A stretch of DNA of 64,000 nucleotides from VFKU01 sp964620045 (GCA_964620045.1 CAZUJL010000004.1:124001-188000), one strand, 5' to 3'; counted from the first letter of the stretch, positions 29,360-38,747 are shown. Notes: generated by a model from the sequence alone, not told the origin. A program made the numbers and translations.

Positions 29360-31093
29360 ATGCTTAAACAATTCTTTTCCGTGCTCTTGTGCCTCATCGC
29401 GCTAAGCGCCGCGGCCGACCGACCCAACGTCATCCTGATCATCACCGACGACCAGGGCTACGGCGACTTCGGCGCCACCGGCAATCCCGTCATCGCCACG
29501 CCGAACATCGACGCGATGGCCGCGCGCAGCACTTCGATGCGCACCTTCTACGTCAGTCCCGTTTGCTCACCCACGCGCGCGAGCCTGCTCACTGGACGCT
29601 ACAACTACCGCACCCGTGTGATCGACACCTTCGTCGGGCGCTCGATGATGGACCCGGCGGAAATCACGCTCGCGGAAATCCTGCGCGACGCGGGCTACGC
29701 CACCGGCATCTTCGGCAAGTGGCACCTCGGCGACAACTATCCCCTGCGCGCGATGGATCAAGGCTTCGACGAGTCGCTCGTGCTGCGCGGCGGCGGACTT
29801 GCACAGCCGGCCGATCCATTGGACAACGCCGAGCGGTATACCGATCCAATTCTGGTGCACAACGGCACGCTCGATCAGACCACCGGTTATTGCACCGACG
29901 TGTACTTCTCGGCCGCGATGGACTGGATGAAGAAGTCGCACGACGCCGGCAAACCGTTCTTCGCGTACATCGCCACCAACGCGCCGCACGATCCCTTTCA
30001 TGACGTGCCTCCGGCATTGTACGACCAGTACAAACAGAAGGATCTCGCCCAACTAATCACCGTCGGCGCGGGACAAAATCCACGCCACGGGCCCGATGAC
30101 ACGCTGGCGCGCATCGCGGCGATGATCACCAACATCGACGAGAACGTTGGCCGCTTGTTTGCCGCACTCGATACAGCCGACCTCACCAAAGACACGCTCG
30201 TGATCTTCATGAACGACAATGGCCCCGCGACGCCGCGTTACGTCGGACCGTTTCGCGGACGCAAATCGGACGTGTACGAAGGCGGCGTGCGATCGCCGCT
30301 CTGGATGCAGTGGCCTGAAAAACTCAAGGCTGGATACACACGTGACGAAGTCGTGGCCCACATCGACGTGCTGCCGACCATTCTGGAAGCCTGCGAAGTT
30401 GCCGCGCCCGCCAACGCGCAATTGGACGGCCGCAGCTTTTGGAAACTCGCGACCGGAGCGGACGACGCATGGCCTGATCGACCCATCGTGATCCAGTCGC
30501 ACCGCGGCGATGCGCCGGTCGCGCGCCATCACTTCATGCTGCGCGACGGCGACTGGAAATTAGTCCGCCCGTCCGGCTTTGGCCGTGAAACGATCGCCGG
30601 AGATCCACCGCTCGAGCTTTACAACATCTCGAACGATCCCGGTGAATCGAAAAATCTCGCGGGCTCTGAACCAAGTATCGTGCAGCGGTTGCTTGCGCAA
30701 TACGACGCATGGTTCGCCGATGTCTCCAGCACCCGCCCCGACAACTACGCCCCGCCGCGCATTCACATCGGCACGCCGCACGAAAATCCAACAACCCTCA
30801 CCCGCCAGGATTGGCGCGGCGGCTCGTGGTCCGCCGACGCGATCGGATATTGGCTGGTCACACTGGAATCGGGCGATTACGCCGTCAACGTAAACTTCAC
30901 CGTGAAAAACGAACCGGGCGTCGTCGAACTAAAAATCGGCGACAATGTTGAAACCGCGGACATCGCCGCCGGCGCGGACACCTGCACCTTCGAACGCGTC
31001 CCGCTATCCGCCGGCGACACCGAAGTGCACGCCATCATCCATCACGGCGCCGCCACGCGCGGGGTATATCAACTGGAGCTGCGAAAACTGTGA
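29360..31093 (+). CDS. Sulfatase (arylsulfatase A type) with C-terminal beta domain
   Basis: A 577-residue exported sulfatase. A signal peptide (MLKQFFSVLLCLIALSAAA) precedes RPNVILIITDDQGYGDFG, the canonical formylglycine motif C-S-P-T-R in VSPVCSPTRASLLTGR, the GIFGKWHLGD block and FMNDNGPATPRYVGPFRGRK. About 100 C-terminal residues form an added beta domain (YWLVTLESGDYAVNVNF, TEVHAIIHHGAATRGVYQLE). The motif differs from the C-T-A-G-R of the two sulfatases near the left edge, so this belongs to another subfamily and probably another substrate. The ATG at 29360 begins the signal peptide; the much longer upstream frame overlaps the divergent gene and is rejected. Confidence 0.92.
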   Translation: MLKQFFSVLLCLIALSAAADRPNVILIITDDQGYGDFGATGNPVIATPNIDAMAARSTSMRTFYVSPVCSPTRASLLTGRYNYRTRVIDTFVGRSMMDPAEITLAEILRDAGYATGIFGKWHLGDNYPLRAMDQGFDESLVLRGGGLAQPADPLDNAERYTDPILVHNGTLDQTTGYCTDVYFSAAMDWMKKSHDAGKPFFAYIATNAPHDPFHDVPPALYDQYKQKDLAQLITVGAGQNPRHGPDDTLARIAAMITNIDENVGRLFAALDTADLTKDTLVIFMNDNGPATPRYVGPFRGRKSDVYEGGVRSPLWMQWPEKLKAGYTRDEVVAHIDVLPTILEACEVAAPANAQLDGRSFWKLATGADDAWPDRPIVIQSHRGDAPVARHHFMLRDGDWKLVRPSGFGRETIAGDPPLELYNISNDPGESKNLAGSEPSIVQRLLAQYDAWFADVSSTRPDNYAPPRIHIGTPHENPTTLTRQDWRGGSWSADAIGYWLVTLESGDYAVNVNFTVKNEPGVVELKIGDNVETADIAAGADTCTFERVPLSAGDTEVHAIIHHGAATRGVYQLELRKL

Positions 31094-31198
31094 TAGCCAG
31101 GCAGCAAGCCGTATTTATATAGCCGCCGCGGGTTGAAGCGTCCTCCGCCGAGTCCTACAATTGCGCCCTGATTGCATCCCTTCCCGGAGGAAACACCC

Positions 31199-32476
31199 AT
31201 GCTTACGCACACCACCACGACACCGCGCCGCATCGCCACAGCGGTGCTCGCGCTCGCGCTGCTCGTCGGCGCGCAACTTGCCCACGCCGAATTCAAAGCC
31301 GGCATCGCGGCTGTCGATGTCACGCCGTCCAAGCTCATGCCGCTTTCCGCGGGCCTGGGCGCCGGCACGCCCGCCAAGGAAATGAAAGGCAAACTGGAAG
31401 TACGCGCGCTCGTGCTCGAACAGGGCGACGTGCGCACCGCGATCGTCAGCGTGCCCTTCATCGGGTTTCCGAAAGTGCTCGGCGATCGCATCCGCGCCAA
31501 AGTGACCGGCATGAAGCCGGAGTTCGTCCTGATCGGCTCGACGCACTGCCACAGCGCGCCCGACATGTACGCCTTCATGGGCGAGGACGGCAAAGTCACC
31601 ACCGATCTCGAATACATCGACTTCGTGTGCTCCAAGGCTCCCGAAGCGATCAACGCCGCGATCGCGAACCTGAAGCCCGCGTCGCTGAAAATCGCCACCG
31701 ACGAAGCCAAGGGAAAAATCGCCTACAACTACTACGCGCCGCAGCTTTACGATCCGCGCGTCAGCGTGTTGCAGGCCATCGGCGCCGACGGCAAACCCCT
31801 TGCCACGCTCGTGAACTACGCCGTACACCCGGAGATTCTCATCGGCGAAGCCGTCCTCTCGCCCGACCTCGTCGGACCGCTGTGTGATCGCATCACGGAA
31901 AAGGGCGGCGGCATGGGCATCTTCATGAACGGCGCACAGGGCGGCATGGTCACCGCCGACATTCGCGGCGACGACGGCAAAGACGTGCAGACCTGGGACG
32001 AATGCATCCGCATCGGAAATCTGCTCGCGGACGAAGCGCTGCGCATCGTTGGCGGCGCGGCGGAGCAAAAGAACCCGCCGCTGTGGGTCGGCGCCAAAGA
32101 CCTGACGCTGCCGGTGGACAACCTGCTGTTCCGCATGATCATCAAAACGTCGCCGCTCGGCTACAAGCTGAACGCGGACAACTCCGTGACCACGCAGCTC
32201 AACCTGATCAACGTCGGCACGGCGCAGATGCTGTCGATTCCAGGCGAGGCCCTGCCGAACATCGGCTACTACCTCAAGCGCAATATGTTCGGCAACAGCA
32301 ATTTCCTCTTCGGCCTGACCAACGACGCCTTCGGCTACATGATGGTTAAGGAAGACTTCAACAGCTTCCACCGTTACGACTACATCTCGCGCACTTCCCT
32401 CGGCGAGAACGCGGCGGACCTCTACGTGGAGCAGGCGCTGGCCTACGTCAACGCGTCCCCCAAGCCGGTGAAGTAA
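31199..32476 (+). CDS. Neutral/alkaline ceramidase-like amidase
   Basis: A 425-residue exported protein with a signal peptide cleaved near ALLVGAQLAHA. It matches the N-terminal catalytic region of neutral ceramidases (PF04734 type): FKAGIAAVDVTP, GSTHCHSAPDMYAF with the zinc-binding H-x-H pattern, LVNYAVHPEILIGE with a further His, and MGIFMNGAQGG. The family hydrolyses N-acyl bonds in ceramides, but many bacterial members outside pathogens have unknown amide substrates. The ATG at 31199 follows GGAGGA. A strong terminator follows the gene. A second, divergent family member is encoded at 48751-50118. Confidence 0.85.
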   Translation: MLTHTTTTPRRIATAVLALALLVGAQLAHAEFKAGIAAVDVTPSKLMPLSAGLGAGTPAKEMKGKLEVRALVLEQGDVRTAIVSVPFIGFPKVLGDRIRAKVTGMKPEFVLIGSTHCHSAPDMYAFMGEDGKVTTDLEYIDFVCSKAPEAINAAIANLKPASLKIATDEAKGKIAYNYYAPQLYDPRVSVLQAIGADGKPLATLVNYAVHPEILIGEAVLSPDLVGPLCDRITEKGGGMGIFMNGAQGGMVTADIRGDDGKDVQTWDECIRIGNLLADEALRIVGGAAEQKNPPLWVGAKDLTLPVDNLLFRMIIKTSPLGYKLNADNSVTTQLNLINVGTAQMLSIPGEALPNIGYYLKRNMFGNSNFLFGLTNDAFGYMMVKEDFNSFHRYDYISRTSLGENAADLYVEQALAYVNASPKPVK

Positions 32477-32501
32477 CTAAATAATAGGTATTGAGTCTAT
32501 C

Positions 32502-32538
32502 GAAGGCGGCCGGATATCCGGCCGCCTTCCTTCTTTTT
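32502..32538 (+). terminator. Rho-independent terminator
   Basis: A perfect 12-bp stem (32502-32513 with 32518-32529) closes over an ATAT loop and is followed by a T-rich tract (32530-32538). It lies 25 bp after the ceramidase-like gene and separates it from the TetR-controlled exporter operon. Confidence 0.92.
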
Positions 32539-32563
32539 GGGCCAAATTGGTCCTAAAAACTGA

Positions 32564-32592
32564 TTGACACAGCTCCAAGAGCACGATAAACT
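32564..32592 (+). promoter_or_regulatory. Sigma-70-type promoter of the exporter operon
   Basis: TTGACA (32564-32569, a perfect -35 box) and TAAACT (32587-32592, -10 box) are 17 nt apart, the optimal spacing. Transcription would start near 32599, directly at the TetR-type palindrome, leaving a leader of about 20 nt before the tetR-family start codon. Confidence 0.85.
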
Positions 32593-32599
32593 ATAACTA

Positions 32600-32613
32600 A
32601 CTGACTGGTCAGT
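32600..32613. promoter_or_regulatory. TetR-type operator
   Basis: ACTGACTGGTCAGT is an inverted repeat with perfect 6-bp arms around a TG centre, the common form of TetR-family operators. It sits between the -10 box and the start codon of the TetR-family gene, so binding would block transcription start. This is the layout of an autorepressed exporter operon. Confidence 0.85.
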
Positions 32614-32618
32614 AACTT

Positions 32619-33260
32619 ATGAAAATCCGAAAATTTACCCCCAAAAAAAAGCGCCGTCCCGAAGCCCGCCCGGGTGAAATCCTCGCCGCCGCCGTCGAAC
32701 TCTTCTGCGAACGCGGCTTCGCCGCCACGCGCCTCGACGACATCGCCGCGCGCGCCGGCCTCAGCAAGGGCGCCATCTACCTGTACTTCGACGACAAGAC
32801 CTCGCTGCTCAAAGCCATCATCCAGGAAATCGCCGCAAGCAACGTCGACCTCATCCGCGCCGTCGCCGACTCACACACCGGCCCCATCGCGCCGCTGCTC
32901 CGCCAGATTCTCGAACTCATCGCGGACCGCATCCGCAATTCGTCGCTCCCGAAAATCATGAAGCTGATCATCGCCGAATCGCGCGCACAGCCGGAGCTCG
33001 GTCGGCACTACCTCGACAACGTGATCGGCAAAGCGTTGCCGATCGTGCAATCCCTGATCGAGCGCGGCATCGCAAGCGGTGAATTCCGTGCCGTCGACGC
33101 CGGCCTCACCGTGCGCTGCCTCATCGGCCCCATGCTGCTCGCCGCAATCTGGAGCAGCGTATTCGAACCCATCGGCGCGCCGCCGGTGGACGCAACCGCG
33201 CTCGCACGGTTGCACGCAGACCTGATCCTCCGCGGCCTCACACCGGAGAACGTGTCATGA
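32619..33260 (+). CDS. TetR-family repressor
   Basis: A 213-residue DNA-binding protein. A basic N-terminus (KIRKFTPKKKRRPEARPG) precedes the TetR helix-turn-helix at about residues 20-65, with TRLDDIAARAGLSKGAIYLY, followed by an all-helical ligand-binding region. No Shine-Dalgarno sequence is obvious in the short leader. The stop overlaps the next start by 4 nt (ATGA). The order TetR, HlyD-like, ABC ATPase, ABC-2 permease copies the YbiH(CecR)-YbhGFSR arrangement of enteric bacteria, whose repressor responds to toxic compounds. By analogy this protein should sense a substrate of the exporter and release the operator at 32600. Confidence 0.93.
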   Translation: MKIRKFTPKKKRRPEARPGEILAAAVELFCERGFAATRLDDIAARAGLSKGAIYLYFDDKTSLLKAIIQEIAASNVDLIRAVADSHTGPIAPLLRQILELIADRIRNSSLPKIMKLIIAESRAQPELGRHYLDNVIGKALPIVQSLIERGIASGEFRAVDAGLTVRCLIGPMLLAAIWSSVFEPIGAPPVDATALARLHADLILRGLTPENVS

Positions 33261-34261
33261 AGCGCATCATCCCCCTATTCGTCATCGCCACCGTGGTCAC
33301 CAGCTTCGCGCTGAAGGACCGCTGGTTCCCGCGCGTGCAGCAATTGCTGCCGAATGCCGCGCCACACTCCATCTACCTGGGCTACGTCGAAGCCGAAACG
33401 ACGTACATCGCAGCGCCAGTAGCGGGCCGGATCGTGTCACGGCCGGTCAAACGCGGCGACACGATCACCCAGGATGCAATTGTGTTCCAACTCGATCCAG
33501 CCACCGCCGAGGCCGACGTCGCGCGGTACACGGCCGCTATACAAACCGCCAAAGCGAATTTGGCGAATCTGCAAACCGGCAAGCGCGAAGAAGAGCAAGA
33601 TGTCGTGCGCGCGCAACGCAAGGAAGCCGAAGCCGCGCTCGCGCTCGCCGAAAAAGAACTCAAACGCAATTCCACGCTGGTGTCGGGCGGCATCGAAGCC
33701 CAGGAGCGTCTGGACGTTCTCCATTCGCAGGCCGAACAGTTGCGTGCCCGTATCGAACAACTCCGCGCGCAAGAAGCCGCCGGCGATCTGGGCGGACGCA
33801 TGGCCGAGCTCGACGCCGCCGAGGCGCGCGTGCAGGAAGCCGAGGCCTCGCTCGCCGGTGCGCAGTCACATCTGCAGGATCTCGCGCCGCGTGCGCCGCT
33901 GGGCGCCGTAGTCGACGACACGTTTTACGATGTGGGCGAATGGGTCACGGCGGGACAACCCGTCGCATCACTGCTCGCGCCGGACCAGATCAAGCTTCGC
34001 TTTTTCGTGCCCGAGAAAGACGTCGCGCTCGCGCAGCGCGGCAACGTGGTCGATTTCAGTTGCGACAATTGTCCGGCGGGACTACAGGCGACCATCACCT
34101 ACGTCGCGCCGCGCGTGGAATACACGCCGCCGGTGATCTACTCCGAGTCCGCGCGCGACAAGCTGGTCTTCCTCGTCGAAGCCTTGCCGACCGCACCAAA
34201 CGACGCACTGCGGCCGGGCCTGCCGGTGGAGGTGAACCGTTTCGCGGGGGCCACACCGTGA
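33257..34261 (+). CDS. HlyD/YbhG-like membrane fusion protein
   Basis: A 334-residue periplasmic adaptor with one N-terminal membrane segment. It has the biotinyl/lipoyl-like start YVEAETTYIAAPVAGRIVSR and RGDTITQDAIVFQLD. A long alpha-helical hairpin follows (about 85-210, rich in Ala, Glu, Gln and Arg, with EEEQDVVRAQRKEAEAALAL and LDVLHSQAEQLRARIEQLRA), then a return to the barrel with RAPLGAVVDDTFYDVGEWV. It bridges the inner-membrane ABC exporter and an outer-membrane channel. Start and stop each overlap neighbouring genes by 4 nt, so translation is coupled across the operon. Confidence 0.93.
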   Translation: MKRIIPLFVIATVVTSFALKDRWFPRVQQLLPNAAPHSIYLGYVEAETTYIAAPVAGRIVSRPVKRGDTITQDAIVFQLDPATAEADVARYTAAIQTAKANLANLQTGKREEEQDVVRAQRKEAEAALALAEKELKRNSTLVSGGIEAQERLDVLHSQAEQLRARIEQLRAQEAAGDLGGRMAELDAAEARVQEAEASLAGAQSHLQDLAPRAPLGAVVDDTFYDVGEWVTAGQPVASLLAPDQIKLRFFVPEKDVALAQRGNVVDFSCDNCPAGLQATITYVAPRVEYTPPVIYSESARDKLVFLVEALPTAPNDALRPGLPVEVNRFAGATP

Positions 34262-35199
34262 ACACCGTCGCCGCCACGCCCGCCATCGACGTGCACGGGC
34301 TCGTAAAACGCTTCGGACACCGCACCGCGGTCGATCACGTCGACCTGCGCCTGATGCCGGGGCGCATCTGCGGCTTCCTCGGACCGAACGGTTCCGGCAA
34401 AACGACGACGTTGCGCCTCGTGTGCGGACTGCTCACGCCCGACGAAGGCTCGGGCACCTGCCTCGGCCACGATCTGCAAACCGGCCGCACGGCCATCAAA
34501 CGCCAGACCGGCTACATGACCCAAAAATTCGGACTGTACGAAGACCTCACGATCCGCGAAAACCTCGAGTTCGTCGCGCGCGTGTATCTGCTCGATCGCG
34601 TCCGGCATCGCGTGGACGAAGCCATCGCGCGGCTCGGGCTCGAAACACGGCAACGGCAACTGGCCGGCTCACTCTCCGGCGGATGGAAACAGCGGCTCGC
34701 GCTGGCGGCGTGCGTGTTGCACGAGCCGAAGCTGCTGCTCCTCGACGAACCCACCGCCGGCGTCGACCCCAAGGCACGCCGCGCGTTCTGGGACGAGATC
34801 CACATGCTCGCGGGTACCGGAATCACGGTGCTCGTCTCCACGCACTACATGGACGAAGCAGAACGGTGCCACGAAATCGCGTACATCGCTTATGGCCGCC
34901 TCATGGCGCGCGGCACGGCGCGCGAGATCATCGCGCAATCCAAAATCTTCTCCCGTGTCGCCACGGGCCCAGGCGCCGACCAACTTGCGCCACGTCTGCG
35001 CGACGCGCCGGGCATCACGGCCGCCGCCGCCTTTGGTTCCGCGCTGCACGTCTGCGGACCGGACGAAGAAGCGCTGGAGCGCGCGATCGCGCCGCTGCGC
35101 ACGGACACAAACATCCACTGGCGCAACGCCGAACCCACGCTGGAAGACGTGTTCATCCACCTGATGAGCTACGCGCGCGACAACGCGGAGGGAAACTGA
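34258..35199 (+). CDS. ABC exporter ATPase (YbhF/CcmA type, single cassette)
   Basis: A 313-residue ATPase with Walker A GPNGSGKTT (residues 42-50), Q-loop MTQKFGLYEDLTIRENLEF, signature LSGGWKQRLALAACVL and Walker B LLLLDEPTAGVDPKARRAFW, then a C-terminal extension of the drug-exporter type ending TLEDVFIHLM. It has one cassette, about half the size of enteric YbhF. The start is GTG at 34258, overlapping the HlyD stop by 4 nt (GTGA). It drives export through the ABC-2 permease encoded next. Confidence 0.94.
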   Translation: MNTVAATPAIDVHGLVKRFGHRTAVDHVDLRLMPGRICGFLGPNGSGKTTTLRLVCGLLTPDEGSGTCLGHDLQTGRTAIKRQTGYMTQKFGLYEDLTIRENLEFVARVYLLDRVRHRVDEAIARLGLETRQRQLAGSLSGGWKQRLALAACVLHEPKLLLLDEPTAGVDPKARRAFWDEIHMLAGTGITVLVSTHYMDEAERCHEIAYIAYGRLMARGTAREIIAQSKIFSRVATGPGADQLAPRLRDAPGITAAAAFGSALHVCGPDEEALERAIAPLRTDTNIHWRNAEPTLEDVFIHLMSYARDNAEGN

Positions 35200-35202
35200 G
35201 CC

Positions 35203-36330
35203 ATGGGTTTCGCCGCGCGGCTGCTCGCCATGATTCGCAAGGAAGCGCTGCAATTGCGGCGCGATCGCCTCACCTTTGCAATGATGTTCGGCATTCCCAT
35301 CATGCAGCTCGTAATGTTCGGGTTCGCGATCAACAACGACCCGAAACACCTGCCCGCCGCCGTGCTTTCCGCCGATCACAGCGCCATCACGCGCTCGATC
35401 GTCACCGCGCTCGCCAATTCCGAGTACTACCATTTCGTGCGCGTGGCCGAGAGCGAACGTGACGCGCACGAAATGCTCCAGCGCGGCGAGGTGCAATTCG
35501 TCGTGAACATCCCCTCCGACTTCACGCGCCGCCTCATCCGCCGCGAACAGGCGCAGATCGCGATCGAGGCCGACGCCACCGACCCCGCCACCACCGGCAA
35601 CGCAATCGGCGCCATCAACCAAATCGTGAAACAGGCGCTCTCCCACGATCTCACCGGACCACTCGCTTCGTTACGAGGTCAGGATGCGCCGGTCGAAGTC
35701 GTCATCCATCGCCGCTACAACCCCGAAGGCATCACGCGTTACAACGTCGTGCCCGGCCTGCTCGGCGTCATCCTCACCATGACGATGGTGATGATGACCG
35801 CGCTCGCCGTCACGCGCGAACGCGAACGCGGCACCATGGAAAATCTCCTCGCCATGCCCGTGCGCCCGGTCGAAGTCATGATCGGAAAAATCGTGCCATA
35901 CATCGGCATCGGCGGCATACAAGTCACTGTCGTACTCATCGCCGCAAAGGTTCTGTTCAACGTCCCCTTCGTGGGCAGCATCGTGCTCCTCGCGCTCGCC
36001 ACACTGCTCTTCATCACCGTGAACCTCGCCGTCGGGTTCACCTTCTCCACCATCGCGCAGAACCAGTTACAAGCCATGCAGATGTCGTTCTTCTTCCTGT
36101 TGCCGTCCATTCTGCTGTCCGGCTTCGCATTCCCCTTCCGCGGAATGCCCCCGTGGGCGCAACACATCGGCGAGGCGCTCCCGGCCACTCACTTTCTGCG
36201 AATAGTGCGCGGACTCATGCTGAAAGGCGCCGGTGTGAGCGAAATTGCGGGCGAAGTCGTTGCCCTCGGCCTGCTGCTCATCATCGTCACAACCGTCGCA
36301 CTTACCCGCTACCGGGTCACCCTCGACTAA
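35203..36330 (+). CDS. ABC-2 type exporter permease (YbhS/YbhR type)
   Basis: A 375-residue inner-membrane permease with one N-terminal membrane segment (MMFGIPIMQLVMFGFAINND), a large extracytoplasmic domain (about 45-180) and a block of five C-terminal membrane segments. Family markers are TRERERGTMENLLAMPVRP, QMSFFFLLPSILLSGFAFPF and PATHFLRIVRGLMLKG. Only one permease gene follows the ATPase, whereas enteric bacteria have two, so the protein probably forms a homodimer. It starts 3 bp after the ATPase stop and ends the operon. Confidence 0.93.
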   Translation: MGFAARLLAMIRKEALQLRRDRLTFAMMFGIPIMQLVMFGFAINNDPKHLPAAVLSADHSAITRSIVTALANSEYYHFVRVAESERDAHEMLQRGEVQFVVNIPSDFTRRLIRREQAQIAIEADATDPATTGNAIGAINQIVKQALSHDLTGPLASLRGQDAPVEVVIHRRYNPEGITRYNVVPGLLGVILTMTMVMMTALAVTRERERGTMENLLAMPVRPVEVMIGKIVPYIGIGGIQVTVVLIAAKVLFNVPFVGSIVLLALATLLFITVNLAVGFTFSTIAQNQLQAMQMSFFFLLPSILLSGFAFPFRGMPPWAQHIGEALPATHFLRIVRGLMLKGAGVSEIAGEVVALGLLLIIVTTVALTRYRVTLD

Positions 36331-36408
36331 CCAACCCGCGCGGGTTTACACGAGCCCCGCAAATTTGGTTTGATCGTGCACCCACAACCTATCCGTCAGG
36401 AGACACCC

Positions 36409-37740
36409 GTGAGCCGTAAACTCTCGCGCCGCACCTTCCTCAAATACGCCGCGGCCGGCACCGCCGCATCCACCCTGCTTCCGCGCTTCAACATCGCCTC
36501 CGCGGCCGCCACCAAACTGCGCCACGCCTCCGTCGGCGTGATGGGCCAGGGCCGCAGCGATCTCGGCGAAATCTACTCCAGCGACAAAGTGGACCTCGTC
36601 GCGCTGTGCGACATCGACGCGACGCGTCTCGCCGAGGCGGCGAAGACTTATCCCAATGCGCGCCTCTACCGCGATTGGCGCGAAATGCTCGACAAGGAAG
36701 ACCAGAACATTGACTCCGTGAACATCGCGATCCCGGACCACATGCACGCGCCGGTCGCGATGAGCGCGATCAAACAGGGCAAGCACGTCTACTGCGAAAA
36801 ACCGCTCACGCATGAAGTTTACGAAGCGCGCCAGGTCACCCTCGCCGCGCGCGAGGCCGGCGTCATCACGCAGATGGGCATCCAAATCCACGCGCACGAC
36901 TTCTACCGCACCGCCGTGATCTGGTTGCAGGAAGGCGCGATCGGCAAAGTAAAGGAATGGCATTCGTGGAGCGCCGCGAGCTACACGATCGCCGGCGGCC
37001 AACGCCCGGACGGCGCAGATCCTGTGCCAGCCGAAATCGATTGGAACCTCTGGCTCGGCACGGCGCCCGAGCGGCCCTACCTCGACAAGCAGTATCACCC
37101 CTTCGAATGGCGGCGCTGGCGTGATTTCGGCGGCGGCGCCACGGCGGACTTCGGCTGCCACATCTTCGATCCCGTGTTCACCGCGCTCGGCATCGGCGCG
37201 CCGCTAAACATCACCGCGCAAGCCGAAATGTTCAGCGAGGAAGTGTGGCCGGCGTGGGCGATTTTCGATTACGAATTCCCCGGCACGGCGCTCACCACCG
37301 ACAAAGTCATCAAAGCCTCGTGGAGCGACGGCGGCAAGCAGCCCGACAAAGCGCGCTCGCCGCACATCCCCGCGGACTACGAACTGCCGAAGAGTGGCTC
37401 GCTGATCATCGGCACGGAGGGTTCCATGATTCTGCCGCACATCGGCCGGCCCGAACTCTTCCCGACGGAAAAATTCGCGAACCATCCGCAGCCGGCACTC
37501 GAACCCATCAACCATTACCACGAGTTTGTCAACGCGTGTCTCGGAAACGGCAAAACCGGCGCGCCGTTCGATTTCTCAGGCCCGCTTACCGAAGCCGTGC
37601 TGCTCGGCAACGTGGCCAATCGCTTCGCCGGCGAAAAACTCGAATGGGACGCGGCAAACCTGCGCTTTACGAACTCGCGCGAAGCCACTGAACACCTGCG
37701 CCGGCGCTATCGCCGCGGCTGGCGCGTGAAAGGCTTGTAA
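36409..37740 (+). CDS. Tat-exported Gfo/Idh/MocA oxidoreductase
   Basis: A 443-residue NAD(P)-dependent oxidoreductase with a twin-arginine signal (SRRTFLKYAAAGTAAS). The Rossmann half reads HASVGVMGQGRSDLGEI, then VDLVALCDIDATRLAEA, the conserved catalytic HVYCEKPLTHEV, and the sheet domain with GGGATADFGCHIFDP. Exported members of this family, made with bound cofactor, oxidise or isomerise glycosides, often at C3. The start is GTG at 36409 with AGGAG upstream; a TTG frame from 36370 is rejected. It stands alone between the exporter operon and the phosphodiesterase-like gene. Confidence 0.92.
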   Translation: MSRKLSRRTFLKYAAAGTAASTLLPRFNIASAAATKLRHASVGVMGQGRSDLGEIYSSDKVDLVALCDIDATRLAEAAKTYPNARLYRDWREMLDKEDQNIDSVNIAIPDHMHAPVAMSAIKQGKHVYCEKPLTHEVYEARQVTLAAREAGVITQMGIQIHAHDFYRTAVIWLQEGAIGKVKEWHSWSAASYTIAGGQRPDGADPVPAEIDWNLWLGTAPERPYLDKQYHPFEWRRWRDFGGGATADFGCHIFDPVFTALGIGAPLNITAQAEMFSEEVWPAWAIFDYEFPGTALTTDKVIKASWSDGGKQPDKARSPHIPADYELPKSGSLIIGTEGSMILPHIGRPELFPTEKFANHPQPALEPINHYHEFVNACLGNGKTGAPFDFSGPLTEAVLLGNVANRFAGEKLEWDAANLRFTNSREATEHLRRRYRRGWRVKGL

Positions 37741-37797
37741 CATCGGAACGGTGCGAACCGTTTAAACAAAATAACGACCCGCTAGGAGACAGTCGCA

Positions 37798-38742
37798 ATG
37801 AAATCGCTCCACTTGAAGACCCTATTTGCCGCAGTCGTACTCACCTTTGTCGCGGCGACATCCTCGTTCGCGCAGGTCGCGAAGCACGTGTTCATCATCA
37901 GCATGGACGGCGGCAAACCCGAAGTCATGAAGCAGAGCCCGATGCCCGTCACGATGAAGATGGCGGCCGAAGGCGCCGTGACCTGGGAAGCGCAGACCAT
38001 CTTCCCGAGCATTACGCTCGTCTCGCACACCTCCATGCTCACCGGCCGCGGACCCTACGCGCACAAAGTCATGTGGAACAACTGGGAGCCGCGCCGCGGA
38101 CTCGTTACGGTCCCCACAATCTTCGAACTCGCGAAGAAGCACGGCGGCATCCGCACGGCGGCCTTCGCCGGCAAGGAAAAGTTCAACCACCTCAACACAC
38201 CCGGCAACATCGATGACTTCGGCGTAATTGATCTCGACGCGCAACCGCTCGCGCGCGTGATCAGCACGTATATCATCGAAGAAAAGCCAAACCTCTGCTT
38301 CATCCACTTCGCGGATTCCGACAGCGCGGGCCACGCGCACGGCTGGGGCTCGCCGGAACAGATCAAGGCCTTCGCCGATCAGGACGAAGCCATGCAGATC
38401 CTGCTGAACGCAATCGAGACCGCCGGCATCAAGGATGAATCCGTAATTATCATCAGCGCCGACCACGGCGGCCACGACAGAACGCACGGCTCGAAGGACC
38501 CGGCGGACATGACAATCCCCTGGATCGCCTCGGGCAAGAGCGTGAAAAAAGGCTTCGTCATCGACACGCCCGTGACCACCTACGACACCGCCGCGACAGC
38601 ACTGTGGCTGCTGGGAATTGCAATTCCGTCCGACTGGGACGGCAAACCAGTCACCAGCGCGTTCGACTCAACGGCTCCGGTGCTCTCGGGTCCCGTCAGC
38701 GCGCCGGGCGTGGAATCCCCCGCAGCGCCCACGGCAAACTAA
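37798..38742 (+). CDS. Exported alkaline-phosphatase-superfamily phosphodiesterase
   Basis: A 314-residue exported protein with a signal peptide ending ATSSFAQ. It fits the type I phosphodiesterase/nucleotide pyrophosphatase branch: metal-binding Asp in VFIISMDGGKPEV, the nucleophile Thr in FPSITLVSHTSMLTG, a second metal cluster in HFADSDSAGHAHGWG, and SADHGGHDRTHGS. All the metal-site segments are present, so the enzyme is probably active on a phosphodiester or phosphomonoester outside the cytoplasm. AGGAG precedes the ATG. The end is 5 bp from the convergent oxidoreductase gene. Confidence 0.9.
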   Translation: MKSLHLKTLFAAVVLTFVAATSSFAQVAKHVFIISMDGGKPEVMKQSPMPVTMKMAAEGAVTWEAQTIFPSITLVSHTSMLTGRGPYAHKVMWNNWEPRRGLVTVPTIFELAKKHGGIRTAAFAGKEKFNHLNTPGNIDDFGVIDLDAQPLARVISTYIIEEKPNLCFIHFADSDSAGHAHGWGSPEQIKAFADQDEAMQILLNAIETAGIKDESVIIISADHGGHDRTHGSKDPADMTIPWIASGKSVKKGFVIDTPVTTYDTAATALWLLGIAIPSDWDGKPVTSAFDSTAPVLSGPVSAPGVESPAAPTAN

Positions 38743-38747
38743 CGCGC

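Noticed and set aside
36333..36346. AACCCGCGCGGGTT palindrome after the exporter operon
   Set aside because: No loop-plus-T-tract structure for a terminator, and no repeat elsewhere to suggest an operator.
37747..37762. AACGGT/ACCGTT hairpin after the Tat-exported oxidoreductase gene as terminator
   Set aside because: Only a 6-bp stem and no T run follows.
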